A stretch of 64,000 bases of DNA. Origin: an archaeon (lineage in GTDB: Archaea; Thermoproteota; Nitrososphaeria; Nitrososphaerales; Gagatemarchaeaceae). Location: the NCBI GenBank assembly GCA_016432545.1, contig CP066694.1, positions 372,001 through 436,000 on the forward strand, given 5' to 3'. The notes beneath the pieces were generated by a model. It did not search any database. It worked only from the letters and a program-made list of their open reading frames with translations, and was not told the DNA's origin. Numbering within the stretch: position 1 is the first letter of the stretch; each line of letters starts with the position of its first letter. Shown in pieces: positions 40,628 to 48,777 of this stretch. Position numbers and translations under genes: made by a program.

Positions 40628-43600
40628 TTGAGGCGGTCCGCGCCGTCGCGCCGCAAGTGGCTCTCGCCGAGCGTGGGTGCGCTCCTGGGGCTGCTCGGAC
40701 TGCTTGTTTTCGGCGGTCTCCCCGCGTCGCACGCCTCCGTCACTCTGCCTCAGCAGACGACCCTCTTTGTCGGTGCCCCGCAGTCGGCCGTAGCCTACGA
40801 CTCGACTCTTGGGAGCATTGACGTGGCATCATACTCATCGCCGTCGTCGGCAGGTACCCTGTCTTTCGTAAACGACACCGCGGGCACAGTCGCGGCTACA
40901 GCCTCAGTGGGAAAGGCCCCCTCCGCAGTTGCCGCCGACCCTTCGAACGGCCTGGTCTACGTCGCCAACTCCGGGTCCAACTCGGTTACTGTCCTGAACG
41001 GAACAACCCACTCCTGGTTGCGCACCGTGTTGGTGGGGACCGGGCCGGCTGCCCTGGCGGTCGACACCTCGAATGGATACGTCTTCGTCGCGAATTTTGG
41101 AGCCAACAGCGTCACGGTACTCAACGACACTTCAAACATGGTCAAGCACGTCACGAACGTAGGGACGAGGCCGGCGGGCGCAGACTTTGACCCTCTCAAG
41201 GGAGTCGTCTACGTAGCAAACTCAGGGTCCAACACCGTTTCCGTGATAAGCGACGTCACATTCTTGGTAGTGACGACAGTCGCAGTGGGGTCCCAGCCGG
41301 TCGCAGTGCTGGCCGACAACTCCAACGGTCTCGTCTATGTAGCCAACTCCGCCTCCAATACGGTCTCCGTGATCAACGATTCCACCAATTCTGTCGTGAA
41401 GACCATACCAGTCGGAACAGGACCCAGCGCCTTAGCCCTCGACCAAGGGAACGGGCTTGTCTACGTAACAGGCGGAACTGACAACTCAGTCACCCTGATT
41501 GACGACTCCAGCAATACGGTCGTCTCGAGCTCCGCCGCGGGCCCGAACCCATCAGGGGTTGCCTTTGACTCGTCGACAAACACGGCCTTCGTGGCGGACA
41601 GAGGCTCGACGAGCATGAAGCTCTTATTCGGCACGCGAGCCCCATCGGTCTCCGTACTCCCTGCCGTGATAGACTCGGGCCAGAACTCCACACTTTCGAT
41701 TTCAGGTTCTCCCGCCGGGGGGACTCCCGCGTACTCATGTCAGTGGCTGGACTCGACCGATGGTCTGCACTTCTTCCAGTTCACTTCTTCTGACTGCTCG
41801 AGCTCGACGGACACGGGGGCCCTTTCTACCACCACCTACTTTGTCCTTCAGATCAATGACAGCGCCAGCTCTGAGCAGACGGTCTACTCCACTATAGTCC
41901 ATGTGACGGTGAATCCGACCTTATCTGGGGCTGTTTCTCCAGGCTCACCTTCAATCGACTCGGGCCAGGCTCTGACTCTCTCCGCGCTCCCGTCGCACGG
42001 GACCTCTCCCTACTCCTTCCAGTGGTATTCGGGGACAGGCTGTAGCAATGGAAACGCTCTGGGCGGCCAGACCTCGTCTACCCATCCGACGGGAGCGCTG
42101 ACCTCGCCCACGTCCTACTCTGTGAGAATAAACGACAGCACCACAGGGACGCCTGTCGGCAGCGTCTGCGCCTCCGACTCGGTGGCCGTAAACCCAGCCC
42201 TCAACGGGTCCGTCTCTGCCAGCGCGAGTCCCGGAGTAATCGACTCGGGGCAGGGAGCCTGGCTGAACTCGACCTCATCCGCGTCCGGCGGGACCACCCC
42301 CTACTCGTGCCAGTGGATGGCGAAGCAGCCGGGCGACATATCGTTCGCACCATTCGGGGCGCCGTACACTTCAGGTTGCGGAAGTGGTTCACTGGTCAGT
42401 TCCGCGTCCGGTCCCCTCTTCACAGTCGGGGCATGGCACTTCAAGCTCAGGCTGTCAGACGCGTCCTTCGTGGTCTCTTTCCTCGAGTCAAGTCAACTGG
42501 ACGTCGCAGTCAACCCTGCCCTCAACGGCGCGGCAGTCATGGCTGACTCTGCCCACTCGAGCGCACCTAACCCTGCACACCTGTCCCGCTCCTCTCCGAT
42601 CTCCGGTGGTACGGGCCCGTACTCGTGTCAGTGGCTCCAGAGGCAGCCGGGGGCCGGTTCATTCAGCAGCATGGGGGGCCCGTTTACACTGGGCTGTAAC
42701 ACTTCGTCGGCCCCCACGACCACTACAGGGAACCTCACCATGGTGGGCATGTGGCAATTTGCGATGTCTGTATCCGACTCCACAGGGGCCTCCGCGACAT
42801 CATCGCCTGCAAGCGTTTCGGTGGACAGCCTTGTTGTGACCTGCTCCCCCTCCAACGTTGTGGTCGGGTCTAAGACGGCGTGCAAGGCCACGCTAGCCGG
42901 GATCGCGCCCAAGGGAGTAGTAACTTGGTCCAGCGACGGTCCAGGCTCCTTTTCGAGCACGACGTGCAAGGTCGGCGCGAGTGGCTGCGCGGTGAAGTAC
43001 AAGTCAACGGGCGGGGGGTCTCCGGTCGCCATCACGGCGAGCTACTCCGGCGACGCGGCGAATGCTGCGGTCAGCGCATCTTTCTCGCAGCTAGTCACTC
43101 CTCATCCGACGAAGACTTCGGTAGCGTGTGCGCCCTCAGGAGCAGAGGCAGCCTCCTCTACGGTCATTACATGCACTGCTAAGGTGAAAGGATACTCCCC
43201 CGTTGGCACTGTCAACTGGTCGCAGACGGGTCTCGGTTCGGTCGACTTCGCGGACTCGTCCTGTTCCCTCTCTGGACAGCAGTGTTCCGTGACCATGACG
43301 GGCGGGAATGCGAGCAAGGTGCGCGTGGCTGCGGGCTATGCTGGGGACTCCAACAACGCTGTAAGTTCTGGAGCCTCCAAGGTCACGATAAAGCGCGCCG
43401 CTACGGGAGTAGTGGTCACATGCGCACAGCCTTCAATTGCGTCGGGAGCCTCGACACTCTGCACCGCGAGCATCTCAGGGAACTACCTATGGAAGACGGG
43501 GATGGTGAAGTGGTCCCTGGGGCCCAGCACGGGGAAGCTGGTCTTCCTGACGAAGTCGTGCACGCTCGTTTCGGGCGCTTGCTCAATCAACGTGACCGGG

Positions 43601-43693
43601 TCGGCCGTGGGCACCGCGACGATTAAGGCGCTCTACGTTGGCGACCTGAACGACCTCCCCAGTTTCGGGACTGTCAAGATAGACGTTTCTTGA
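40628..43693 (+). CDS. Large secreted beta-propeller and Ig-repeat surface protein
   Basis: This 1021-residue protein has a basic N-terminus and hydrophobic signal helix (residues ~14-32) ending near ASHAS. Residues ~40-335 contain about seven YVTN-type blades (GLVYVANSGSNSVTVLN and variants), a propeller. Residues ~340-715 carry Ig-like repeats with IDSGQ and TPYSCQW signatures and paired Cys. Residues ~720-1021 hold three further Ig-like repeats (VTCSPS... ASYSGDA). There is no C-terminal membrane anchor or sorting tail. Such proteins usually act in adhesion or as a cell-surface coat. TTG start with a TATA box at leaderless spacing. Confidence 0.85.
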   Translation: MRRSAPSRRKWLSPSVGALLGLLGLLVFGGLPASHASVTLPQQTTLFVGAPQSAVAYDSTLGSIDVASYSSPSSAGTLSFVNDTAGTVAATASVGKAPSAVAADPSNGLVYVANSGSNSVTVLNGTTHSWLRTVLVGTGPAALAVDTSNGYVFVANFGANSVTVLNDTSNMVKHVTNVGTRPAGADFDPLKGVVYVANSGSNTVSVISDVTFLVVTTVAVGSQPVAVLADNSNGLVYVANSASNTVSVINDSTNSVVKTIPVGTGPSALALDQGNGLVYVTGGTDNSVTLIDDSSNTVVSSSAAGPNPSGVAFDSSTNTAFVADRGSTSMKLLFGTRAPSVSVLPAVIDSGQNSTLSISGSPAGGTPAYSCQWLDSTDGLHFFQFTSSDCSSSTDTGALSTTTYFVLQINDSASSEQTVYSTIVHVTVNPTLSGAVSPGSPSIDSGQALTLSALPSHGTSPYSFQWYSGTGCSNGNALGGQTSSTHPTGALTSPTSYSVRINDSTTGTPVGSVCASDSVAVNPALNGSVSASASPGVIDSGQGAWLNSTSSASGGTTPYSCQWMAKQPGDISFAPFGAPYTSGCGSGSLVSSASGPLFTVGAWHFKLRLSDASFVVSFLESSQLDVAVNPALNGAAVMADSAHSSAPNPAHLSRSSPISGGTGPYSCQWLQRQPGAGSFSSMGGPFTLGCNTSSAPTTTTGNLTMVGMWQFAMSVSDSTGASATSSPASVSVDSLVVTCSPSNVVVGSKTACKATLAGIAPKGVVTWSSDGPGSFSSTTCKVGASGCAVKYKSTGGGSPVAITASYSGDAANAAVSASFSQLVTPHPTKTSVACAPSGAEAASSTVITCTAKVKGYSPVGTVNWSQTGLGSVDFADSSCSLSGQQCSVTMTGGNASKVRVAAGYAGDSNNAVSSGASKVTIKRAATGVVVTCAQPSIASGASTLCTASISGNYLWKTGMVKWSLGPSTGKLVFLTKSCTLVSGACSINVTGSAVGTATIKALYVGDLNDLPSFGTVKIDVS

Positions 43694-43694
43694 G

Positions 43695-43769
43695 TGCCCC
43701 GGGCGAGATTTGAACTCGCGTCGCTACCTCGAGAGGGTAACATGCTTGACCGGGCTACACCACCGGGGC
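43695..43769 (-). tRNA. tRNA-Glu(CTC)
   Basis: The acceptor GCCCCGG pairs with the 3' strand (one mismatch tolerated by G-T), the D arm is GTGTAGCCCGGTCAAGC, and the anticodon stem TTACC/GGTAG encloses CTCTCGA, anticodon CTC. T arm GCGAG-TTCAAAT-CTCGC. It has no intron and no encoded CCA. It ends one base after the stop codon of the convergent surface-protein gene. Confidence 0.92.
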
Positions 43770-43815
43770 TACACCGAGCCGCCAAGTGCTTGCGGAAATA
43801 AGCTTTGGTCGAAAA

Positions 43816-44043
43816 TCAGGAACTCTGCTTTAGCACCGACTTTGCGGCCAGCTTGATGTCTGATGGCTTTACCGTCTTCCTGCCTGCATGTGCTGCCAGC
43901 TCGACCGCCGCCTTTGAGATCTGCAGTCCCAGGGCCTCCAACTCAGTCCTAAGCTCCATGGCTGCGTCGTCCCCCACCCTGTCTGCGCCAGCCTTCTTTA
44001 TCACCCTGTAGACGGCCGCTAGGCCGAACTCGGAGCCTGACAT
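43816..44043 (-). CDS. Archaeal histone
   Basis: This 75-residue protein is a complete histone fold, with [21 protein letters not shown] (helix 1 and loop) and [21 protein letters not shown] (loop 2 and helix 3). It has a slightly long N-terminus and no C-terminal tail. It forms dimers that wrap DNA and coexists with Alba (2571-2873). ATG start with a strong TATA box and almost no leader. Confidence 0.96.
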   Translation of the reverse strand: MSGSEFGLAAVYRVIKKAGADRVGDDAAMELRTELEALGLQISKAAVELAAHAGRKTVKPSDIKLAAKSVLKQSS

Positions 44044-44068
44044 GTGTCTTTATCGGAAAGCAGGGGTG

Positions 44069-44078
44069 TTTTAAAAAC
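44069..44078 (-). promoter_or_regulatory. TATA box for the histone gene
   Basis: The minus strand reads GTTTTTAAAAC, centred about 30 bp before the histone ATG. The rest of the 200-bp gap up to the TatD start at 44246 shows nothing I can assign. Confidence 0.6.
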
Positions 44079-44245
44079 CTTTGGCCAGTTAAGCGAGGTT
44101 TGCTCGCCCTTTTTCGACTGGAAGCGCTCAGACCTGCCCCTTATCGGGAAACAAGAGCCATTCACCTATCGGGCACCCCCTGCGTTCATCTTTGGGTCGG
44201 AAGCACGAAGAGTGGCCTGAAATACCACCTGAACGAAGGCTCAGC

Positions 44246-44983
44246 GTGCGATTCATCGATTCGCACGTCCACCTTTCCGACTATCCTTCCCCCGAGAGCG
44301 TGGTCGCCGCCTCCAGGAGAGCCGGGGTATCCCTCACTGCCTGCGGTATCAATGAGCCTACCTCCGCCCGGACCCTTGAGCTAGCAGCCTCGACCCCTGA
44401 CTTGGTCAAGGCCTTTGTCGGGGTACATCCATCCGACGCTCCTTCCGCCGGAGGCCTGGACTGGTATGAGGGCCTCCTTCGGAGGGCGACCGGGGCAGGA
44501 GAGATAGGCCTGGACCCGAAGTATTCCCCGGTGGGAGCCGGGAGCGCCCAGCTGGCGGCGTTCGAGCGCCAGCTAGCCATCGCCGAGGACCTGGGGAAGC
44601 CGGTTCAGGTCCACTCGCGCGGGGCCGAAGCTGAGTGTCTTGGAGTCCTGTCTAAGTACGGGCTCAAGAGGGTCCTCATGCACTGGTTCGAGCGAGAGGA
44701 CTTGGTGAGTACCCTGGTTGAAAGGAGGTACTTCGTGTCGATCGGGCCTGCCATCCTGTACTCGAAGAAGCTTCGAAGAGTTGCGGGGGCCCTTGAGAGA
44801 GAGCTTGTCCTGACCGAGTCTGACGGCCCGGTTGCGTTCAGGGCCCTGGAAGGGCCCGGGGGCCCCCAAATGATTCCGAGCGTGGTCTTTGCCCTCTCGG
44901 AGGTCTGGGGGTCGGGCTTCGAGGAGGCAGCCCGACAGGTGGAGTCTAACACCAACAATTTCCTGTTTCCCAAGAAAGCTTAA
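44246..44983 (+). CDS. TatD-like metal-dependent hydrolase
   Basis: From GTG 44246 this is a 245-residue protein. It starts VRFIDSHVHLSDYPS with the DxHxH metal motif at the very N-terminus, then has GVHPSDA, GEIGLD (Glu ligand), QVHSRGAE (His) and LTESDGPV (final Asp), all in TatD order. The longer frame upstream adds 18 residues that are not family-like, hence the GTG choice. TatD enzymes are 3'-5' exonucleases or deacylases acting on DNA or D-aminoacyl-tRNA. Confidence 0.85.
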   Translation: MRFIDSHVHLSDYPSPESVVAASRRAGVSLTACGINEPTSARTLELAASTPDLVKAFVGVHPSDAPSAGGLDWYEGLLRRATGAGEIGLDPKYSPVGAGSAQLAAFERQLAIAEDLGKPVQVHSRGAEAECLGVLSKYGLKRVLMHWFEREDLVSTLVERRYFVSIGPAILYSKKLRRVAGALERELVLTESDGPVAFRALEGPGGPQMIPSVVFALSEVWGSGFEEAARQVESNTNNFLFPKKA

Positions 44984-45011
44984 CCGCAAGAGGGATTGGG
45001 GAGGGCTAAGT

Positions 45012-45224
45012 TTGGACAGGACCAGGAAGTATGCTGAGCAGATCATGCTGAGGCACCCTGAGGCCTTTGGGCCAGACTACGACAAGAACAAGAAGTCCCT
45101 TGAGGACCTTGCCCTGATCCCCTCGAAGCAACTTAGGAACCACATTGCGGGATACATCGCGAAGTCCCTGAAGGTAGAGCCGGACGAAGAAGAAGGAGAC
45201 GAGGGCGAAGAGACGGCAGGGTAG
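45012..45224 (+). CDS. rps17e: Small-subunit ribosomal protein S17e
   Basis: This 70-residue protein begins MDRTRKYAEQIMLRHPEAFG and contains DKNKKSLEDL and IPSKQLRNHIAGYIAK, the S17e core (I-P-S-K-x-L-R-N-x-I-A-G-Y-I). An acidic C-terminal tail (EPDEEEGDEGEE) is a lineage extension. TTG start at 45012, about 27 bp after AGCTTAACC, which overlaps the TatD stop. It leads a compact cluster with the ParB-like, MoaD-like and cgi121 genes. Confidence 0.92.
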   Translation: MDRTRKYAEQIMLRHPEAFGPDYDKNKKSLEDLALIPSKQLRNHIAGYIAKSLKVEPDEEEGDEGEETAG

Positions 45225-45227
45225 CCC

Positions 45228-46040
45228 ATGCCCCTGAAGGTCGGGGGGTTCAGGCTCGAGCTCCTTCCGCTAGAGTCGCTGCATCCTCACGAAGAGATCA
45301 TCCAGAGACATGCCGACGCACTTGCGGTAGAGATGCGGAAGGAAGGGGTCCAGAGAGACCCGATGCTGATAGACACTAAGAGCAAGGTAGTCCTCGACGG
45401 TATGCACCGCCTTGCGGCACTGCCCATGATCGGGGCGAAGATGGCCGTCTGCTGCCTAGTCGACTACAGCTCGGAGTCAGTCAACCTCAGCAGGTGGGCC
45501 AGGGTGTACGGGGCCTCGGACGACGCTTCCCTCACCGAAGCTGCAGGGGTCCTGGGGGCGACCCGGGAGTGCAGCGCGAGCGAGGCCTTCGAGGCCGTCG
45601 AGTCCAAGACTGCGGCCCTCGCGGTGGTCCTGGGTTCCCGCGGGATCGTCTCTGGGAGACGGACGAATCTTCAGGACTCTTTCTCGAAGGTGAGGGCCCT
45701 TGACCAAGTGGCAGAGTCGCGAGGATGGGGCAGGGGGTTCGTCCCCGAGGAGGAGGCGATGGGCGACGAAGAGGGAGGAGCGATGTTCGTCCTCCTCCAG
45801 AGACTCGACAAGAAGAACGTCCTGGACGCAGGCAGAGCCGGAGCGCTCTTCCCATGCAAGACCTCTCTTCACTCCGTAGACCCCAGGCCGGTGGCGATCA
45901 GATTCCCGATCTCTCGCCTTGGACAAGGCAAGGCCAAGCTCGACGCAAAGGCACTGGGGAAGGGCAGGGTGGTCGGAGGCGGGACGGAGTACATGGGCCG
46001 AAGGTATAAGGAACGGCTTCTGTTCCTCGACGGCTCTTGA
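45228..46040 (+). CDS. ParB/Srx-fold protein, SerK-like
   Basis: This 270-residue protein has an N-terminal ParB/sulfiredoxin domain (residues ~10-100) with LESLHPHEEIIQRHADALAVEM and the nucleotide-binding VVLDGMHRLAAL. This arrangement resembles archaeal SerK, an ADP-dependent kinase acting on free L-serine, more than partition proteins, and no parA is nearby. Residues ~110-270 form a helical C-terminal domain. ATG start, 3 bp after the rps17e stop. The serine kinase role is inferred from fold and motif only. Confidence 0.6.
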   Translation: MPLKVGGFRLELLPLESLHPHEEIIQRHADALAVEMRKEGVQRDPMLIDTKSKVVLDGMHRLAALPMIGAKMAVCCLVDYSSESVNLSRWARVYGASDDASLTEAAGVLGATRECSASEAFEAVESKTAALAVVLGSRGIVSGRRTNLQDSFSKVRALDQVAESRGWGRGFVPEEEAMGDEEGGAMFVLLQRLDKKNVLDAGRAGALFPCKTSLHSVDPRPVAIRFPISRLGQGKAKLDAKALGKGRVVGGGTEYMGRRYKERLLFLDGS

Positions 46041-46294
46041 TAAGGGTCAGGTGCCTCGGACACATCGCGACCAGCGTGGGAAGAAGAGAGGTCGTGATTT
46101 CGGAGGACAACCTGGGCGCGGAGGATCTGGTTGAGCGGGTCCGGGGCCTGTCGAAGGAGGAAGAGCCGGGGTTCACGAAGTACAACACACTGGTCATGGT
46201 CTCCGACGGAGAGGCGTTCGTGCCCGCGTCCTCCACCGTGGTAGTGGTCTCGGGAGCGGAGGTCGTCATGATCCCAGTCTCCCATGGCGGTTAG
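46037..46294 (+). CDS. Ubiquitin-fold sulfur carrier/SAMP-like protein (MoaD/ThiS family)
   Basis: This 85-residue beta-grasp-like protein ends in HGG, the C-terminal di-glycine used for thiocarboxylate formation or isopeptide linkage. TTG start overlapping the previous stop (TTGA), and its own end overlaps the cgi121 start by 11 bp. It could serve molybdopterin or thiouridine synthesis, or act as a protein modifier; no E1-like gene lies in the window. Confidence 0.72.
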   Translation: MIRVRCLGHIATSVGRREVVISEDNLGAEDLVERVRGLSKEEEPGFTKYNTLVMVSDGEAFVPASSTVVVVSGAEVVMIPVSHGG

Positions 46295-46724
46295 ATTGCG
46301 GACCCCTCGGGTCAGCGCTTTCAGGATTGATGCCCCCACCACCCCGGAAAAGGCGAAGGAGCACTTCCCCTCTGGGGACTCTGCGGTCATTCTACAGGCT
46401 TTGAGCCTGGCGAGCGCGCAGAACCTTGGATTCGTCAGGATGATCGCGGCCCAGACTGTCAAGGCTCGGGCGCGGGGCATACTCCTTGCCAGGAAGCCCG
46501 AGGTCGACCTTCTCCTGAGGTTCGCGGGCACCACTCAGATCAAAGAGGCAATCCGGGTGGCAGGTGCCGCGACGGGGAAGCCGTTCCTTCTTGTCGTGAT
46601 TGGTCAGGCGGGGGCCCTGAAGGGAGCCGGCAGCATAGGAAAGGAGCTTCCGAATCGGCCCTTGACGAAGGAGGAGCTTCTGCGAGTGGAACGCGCTGCG
46701 CTGCTCAACGCCCAGAGGAGCTAG
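46284..46724 (+). CDS. cgi121: KEOPS complex subunit Cgi121
   Basis: This 146-residue protein has LLARKPEVDLLLRFAGTTQI, the signature of Cgi121/TPRKB, and a compact alpha/beta fold. Cgi121 binds the tRNA 3' CCA end and Bud32 within KEOPS, which makes t6A37 in ANN-decoding tRNAs. TsaC, the first enzyme of the same pathway, is encoded on the opposite strand 500 bp away. ATG start; the 3' end overlaps the convergent THUMP gene by 4 bp. Confidence 0.88.
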   Translation: MAVRLRTPRVSAFRIDAPTTPEKAKEHFPSGDSAVILQALSLASAQNLGFVRMIAAQTVKARARGILLARKPEVDLLLRFAGTTQIKEAIRVAGAATGKPFLLVVIGQAGALKGAGSIGKELPNRPLTKEELLRVERAALLNAQRS

Positions 46725-47233
46725 GCAGCCCTCTTCAGTCTCTGGATGCTGACGATTTCTGCGGGCGAGAGTACGGAGATCCCTGCGTACTCGCCGAAGA
46801 CCTGGAGGAAGACCACCTTATCGGGTGAGTCCAGGCTGACCTTCCTGTCCACAGTGTCGGCGATGGCGTCGATGAGCTCCCTGTCAGAGTACGGGGAGTC
46901 CCGCGCTTCGATTGTAATCCTGAACGAGTCCGAAGGCCCAATCTGATGGGCGAGGTCCTTGACCGCGGAGACTATCTCCTCTAGCCTCGTGTCCACCACT
47001 CGGTCCACCGGGATCACCCGCGTGATGAACCTTACCTTGAAGGGCTCCTGCCTGACGAAGTCGATGATGAAGGAAAGGAGGGCCTTCGGATTCTCTACCC
47101 CGACTTCGATGACCCCGTCGTAGGCAGAGCGCTCAATCGTTAGCTTCCGCGCTCCGGAGAGGAGCGCCACCTCCTTGAACTCGGCTGAGGCCTTCGCTTC
47201 GAGCCCTTTCGCGGAGGTCACGACCAGGTTCAC
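46721..47233 (-). CDS. THUMP-domain tRNA-binding protein (Tan1-like)
   Basis: This 170-residue protein starts at GTG 47231-47233 and reads MNLVVTSAKGLEAKASAEF. A THUMP domain covers residues ~70-165 (PFKVRFITRVIPVDRVV, ... ITIEARDSPYSDRELIDAIA ... VFLQVFGEYAGISVL). Yeast Tan1 and archaeal relatives assist N4-acetylation of C12 in tRNA-Ser/Leu. The start overlaps the tsaC stop (GTGA), linking it to tRNA modification. The longer open frame to 47896 is an artefact over tsaC. Confidence 0.82.
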   Translation of the reverse strand: MNLVVTSAKGLEAKASAEFKEVALLSGARKLTIERSAYDGVIEVGVENPKALLSFIIDFVRQEPFKVRFITRVIPVDRVVDTRLEEIVSAVKDLAHQIGPSDSFRITIEARDSPYSDRELIDAIADTVDRKVSLDSPDKVVFLQVFGEYAGISVLSPAEIVSIQRLKRAA

Positions 47234-47850
47234 GGCTGCTTCAACTCGTCCGAGACCCCGACCCGCCCCTGCCTTAAAACCACTATTTCGTCGCCCGACG
47301 CCTTGACCACTGTAGATTCCAACCCGAGCAGCCGCCCTCCGTCCAGGACCAAGTCGATGCTGTCCCCGAGCTGAGCGAGGACGTCTTCCGCACTCCGCGC
47401 GGAAGGCTGGCCCGAGAGATTGGCGCTCGTCCCAGTCAGGTAGCCCCCGCAAGCGGTGAGGAGCCCTCCTAGGGTCTCGCCTTTCGGGACCCTGACTCCG
47501 AGCCACCCCGTTCCTTGATGGAGGAGAGGGGGCAGTGGCGCCCTGACTGGAGCGATTATGGTGAGTTCCCCCGGCCAGTGCTTGGAAGCGAGCTTGGCTC
47601 CGGCGCCCCTCAGCGATACAAGCTTCAAGGCCTCGGCCAAACCTGCGCAGAGGACCGGGATCGGCTTTTCGTCCCTTTGCTTGGCCTCGAAGAGGGAGCC
47701 AACTGCAGCCCTGTCGAATGGGTCGCAGCCCAGGCCATAGACAGTGTCGGTCGGAAAGGCGAACAGGCCGCCTCGCTTGAAGACACCTACCGCAGTGGGA
47801 AAGCAAGACACCTCGAAAGGAAGGACCTGGGTGTTCAAGGATGCCTCCAC
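47230..47850 (-). CDS. tsaC: Threonylcarbamoyl-AMP synthase (TsaC/Sua5-YrdC domain)
   Basis: This 206-residue protein is a single YrdC domain: GGLFAFPTDTVYGLGCDP, EAKQRDEKPIPVL, KHWPGELTIIAPV, GVRVPKGE and TGTSANLSGQP are all present. It lacks the Sua5 C-terminal domain. It makes threonylcarbamoyl-AMP from Thr, bicarbonate and ATP for KEOPS to place on A37 (t6A). GTG start at 47850, about 24 bp after CAATTAT. Confidence 0.93.
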   Translation of the reverse strand: MEASLNTQVLPFEVSCFPTAVGVFKRGGLFAFPTDTVYGLGCDPFDRAAVGSLFEAKQRDEKPIPVLCAGLAEALKLVSLRGAGAKLASKHWPGELTIIAPVRAPLPPLLHQGTGWLGVRVPKGETLGGLLTACGGYLTGTSANLSGQPSARSAEDVLAQLGDSIDLVLDGGRLLGLESTVVKASGDEIVVLRQGRVGVSDELKQP

Positions 47851-47860
47851 TCACCGAGAC

Positions 47861-47869
47861 GTTTAATAG
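47861..47869 (+). promoter_or_regulatory. TATA box for the acidic microprotein
   Basis: GTTTAATAG is centred about 33 bp before the ATG at 47898. The neighbouring ATAATTG (47871-47877) would serve tsaC on the other strand. Confidence 0.45.
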
Positions 47870-47897
47870 GATAATTGAAATCGCGCTGGCCGTCAAA

Positions 47898-47990
47898 ATG
47901 TCCGAAGAGGACCAGGAACTCGACGAGGACTCGGACGACGACTCGGACGAGGACGGCTGGGAAGAGGACTCGGACGACGACGGGTTCTAG
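47898..47990 (+). CDS. Highly acidic 30-residue microprotein
   Basis: ATG at 47898-47900 opens a 30-codon frame ending TAG at 47990. Nineteen of the 30 residues are Asp or Glu, arranged in SDDD and SDED clusters with one Trp and a C-terminal GF. A TATA box sits upstream and tpiA has its own promoter downstream, so it looks like an independent gene. No family recognised. Its charge suggests a binder of basic proteins such as histone or ribosomal proteins, which is conjecture. Confidence 0.6.
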   Translation: MSEEDQELDEDSDDDSDEDGWEEDSDDDGF

Positions 47991-48061
47991 GAAGTCGGAA
48001 ACCAAATCCTCCACGTCCTCAGACCAGACTTTAAGAAACTCCCACTAGCCACTACGCCCGA

Positions 48062-48736
48062 ATGCGCAGGACTCTGATCCTTAACTTCAAGAACTATGCC
48101 GAGATACAAGGCGAAGGGTCTGTCCGCCTGGCTGCCGCGGCCCTCAGGGTGGCGCGAAAAGTGGAAGTTGAAGTGATCGTGGCTCCTCCCATACCCCTGC
48201 TCGGTCTGGTCGTGGGCCGTGTGAGGGGCGCGACCGTCTACAGCCAGTCAGCGGACGGCATCTCTGGGGACAAGACGACCGGCTCGATACTCCCAGAGTC
48301 GATCAGGGCCGCCGGCGCGAAGGGGGCGATACTCAATCACAGCGAGTCCAGGATGTCCTATCGAGCCCTCCAAGGACTGGTGCCTAGGATGAAAGCCTCA
48401 GGAATAGGCTCCTGCGTATGCTCAAAGACCCCTGCTGAGGCTCAAAGGGTTTCGTACCTCGGCCCAAAGTTCGTGGCGGTGGAGCCGCCTGAGCTCATAG
48501 GGACGGGAGTCTCAGTCTCCAGGGCGAGGCCGGGGTTGATCAAAGAAACGGTGGAAAGGCTCAGGAGCTCCGGGTACAGGGGGAGGATTCTCTGCGGGGC
48601 GGGGATAGTGAGCGGCGAAGACGTGGCCAGGGCTGTCAACCTCGGAACGGACGGGATCCTTGTCGCGAGCAGCGTGGTCAAGGCGAAGGACTGGGCTTCG
48701 AAACTCGAGGAATTGTCGGAGCCACTTTCGCGCTGA
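48062..48736 (+). CDS. tpiA: Triosephosphate isomerase, archaeal type
   Basis: This 224-residue TIM barrel is of the short archaeal length. Catalytic residues are visible: Lys in LILNFKNYAE, His in AILNHSESRMSY, Glu in VAVEPPELIGTG, then GAGIVSGEDV for phosphate binding. It interconverts DHAP and glyceraldehyde-3-phosphate. ATG start about 28 bp after ACTTTAAGA, leaderless. Aldolase and FBPase genes lie 2-3 kb away, forming a loose gluconeogenic cluster. Confidence 0.96.
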   Translation: MRRTLILNFKNYAEIQGEGSVRLAAAALRVARKVEVEVIVAPPIPLLGLVVGRVRGATVYSQSADGISGDKTTGSILPESIRAAGAKGAILNHSESRMSYRALQGLVPRMKASGIGSCVCSKTPAEAQRVSYLGPKFVAVEPPELIGTGVSVSRARPGLIKETVERLRSSGYRGRILCGAGIVSGEDVARAVNLGTDGILVASSVVKAKDWASKLEELSEPLSR

Positions 48737-48745
48737 ACTCGAAAC

Positions 48746-48755
48746 GTGTAAATAG
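48746..48755 (+). promoter_or_regulatory. TATA box for glutamate dehydrogenase
   Basis: GTGTAAATAG is centred 27 bp before the ATG at 48778, predicting a leaderless transcript. Confidence 0.6.
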
Positions 48756-48777
48756 AGTCCAAAAAAGCGCGAAATCT

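Noticed and set aside
45228-46040. Chromosome-partition ParB
   Set aside because: Only the ParB/Srx fold is present; there is no helix-turn-helix domain and no parA or parS-like repeat nearby.
46721-47896. 391-residue minus-strand frame
   Set aside because: Its first half is an off-frame reading of tsaC; the THUMP protein starts at GTG 47233.
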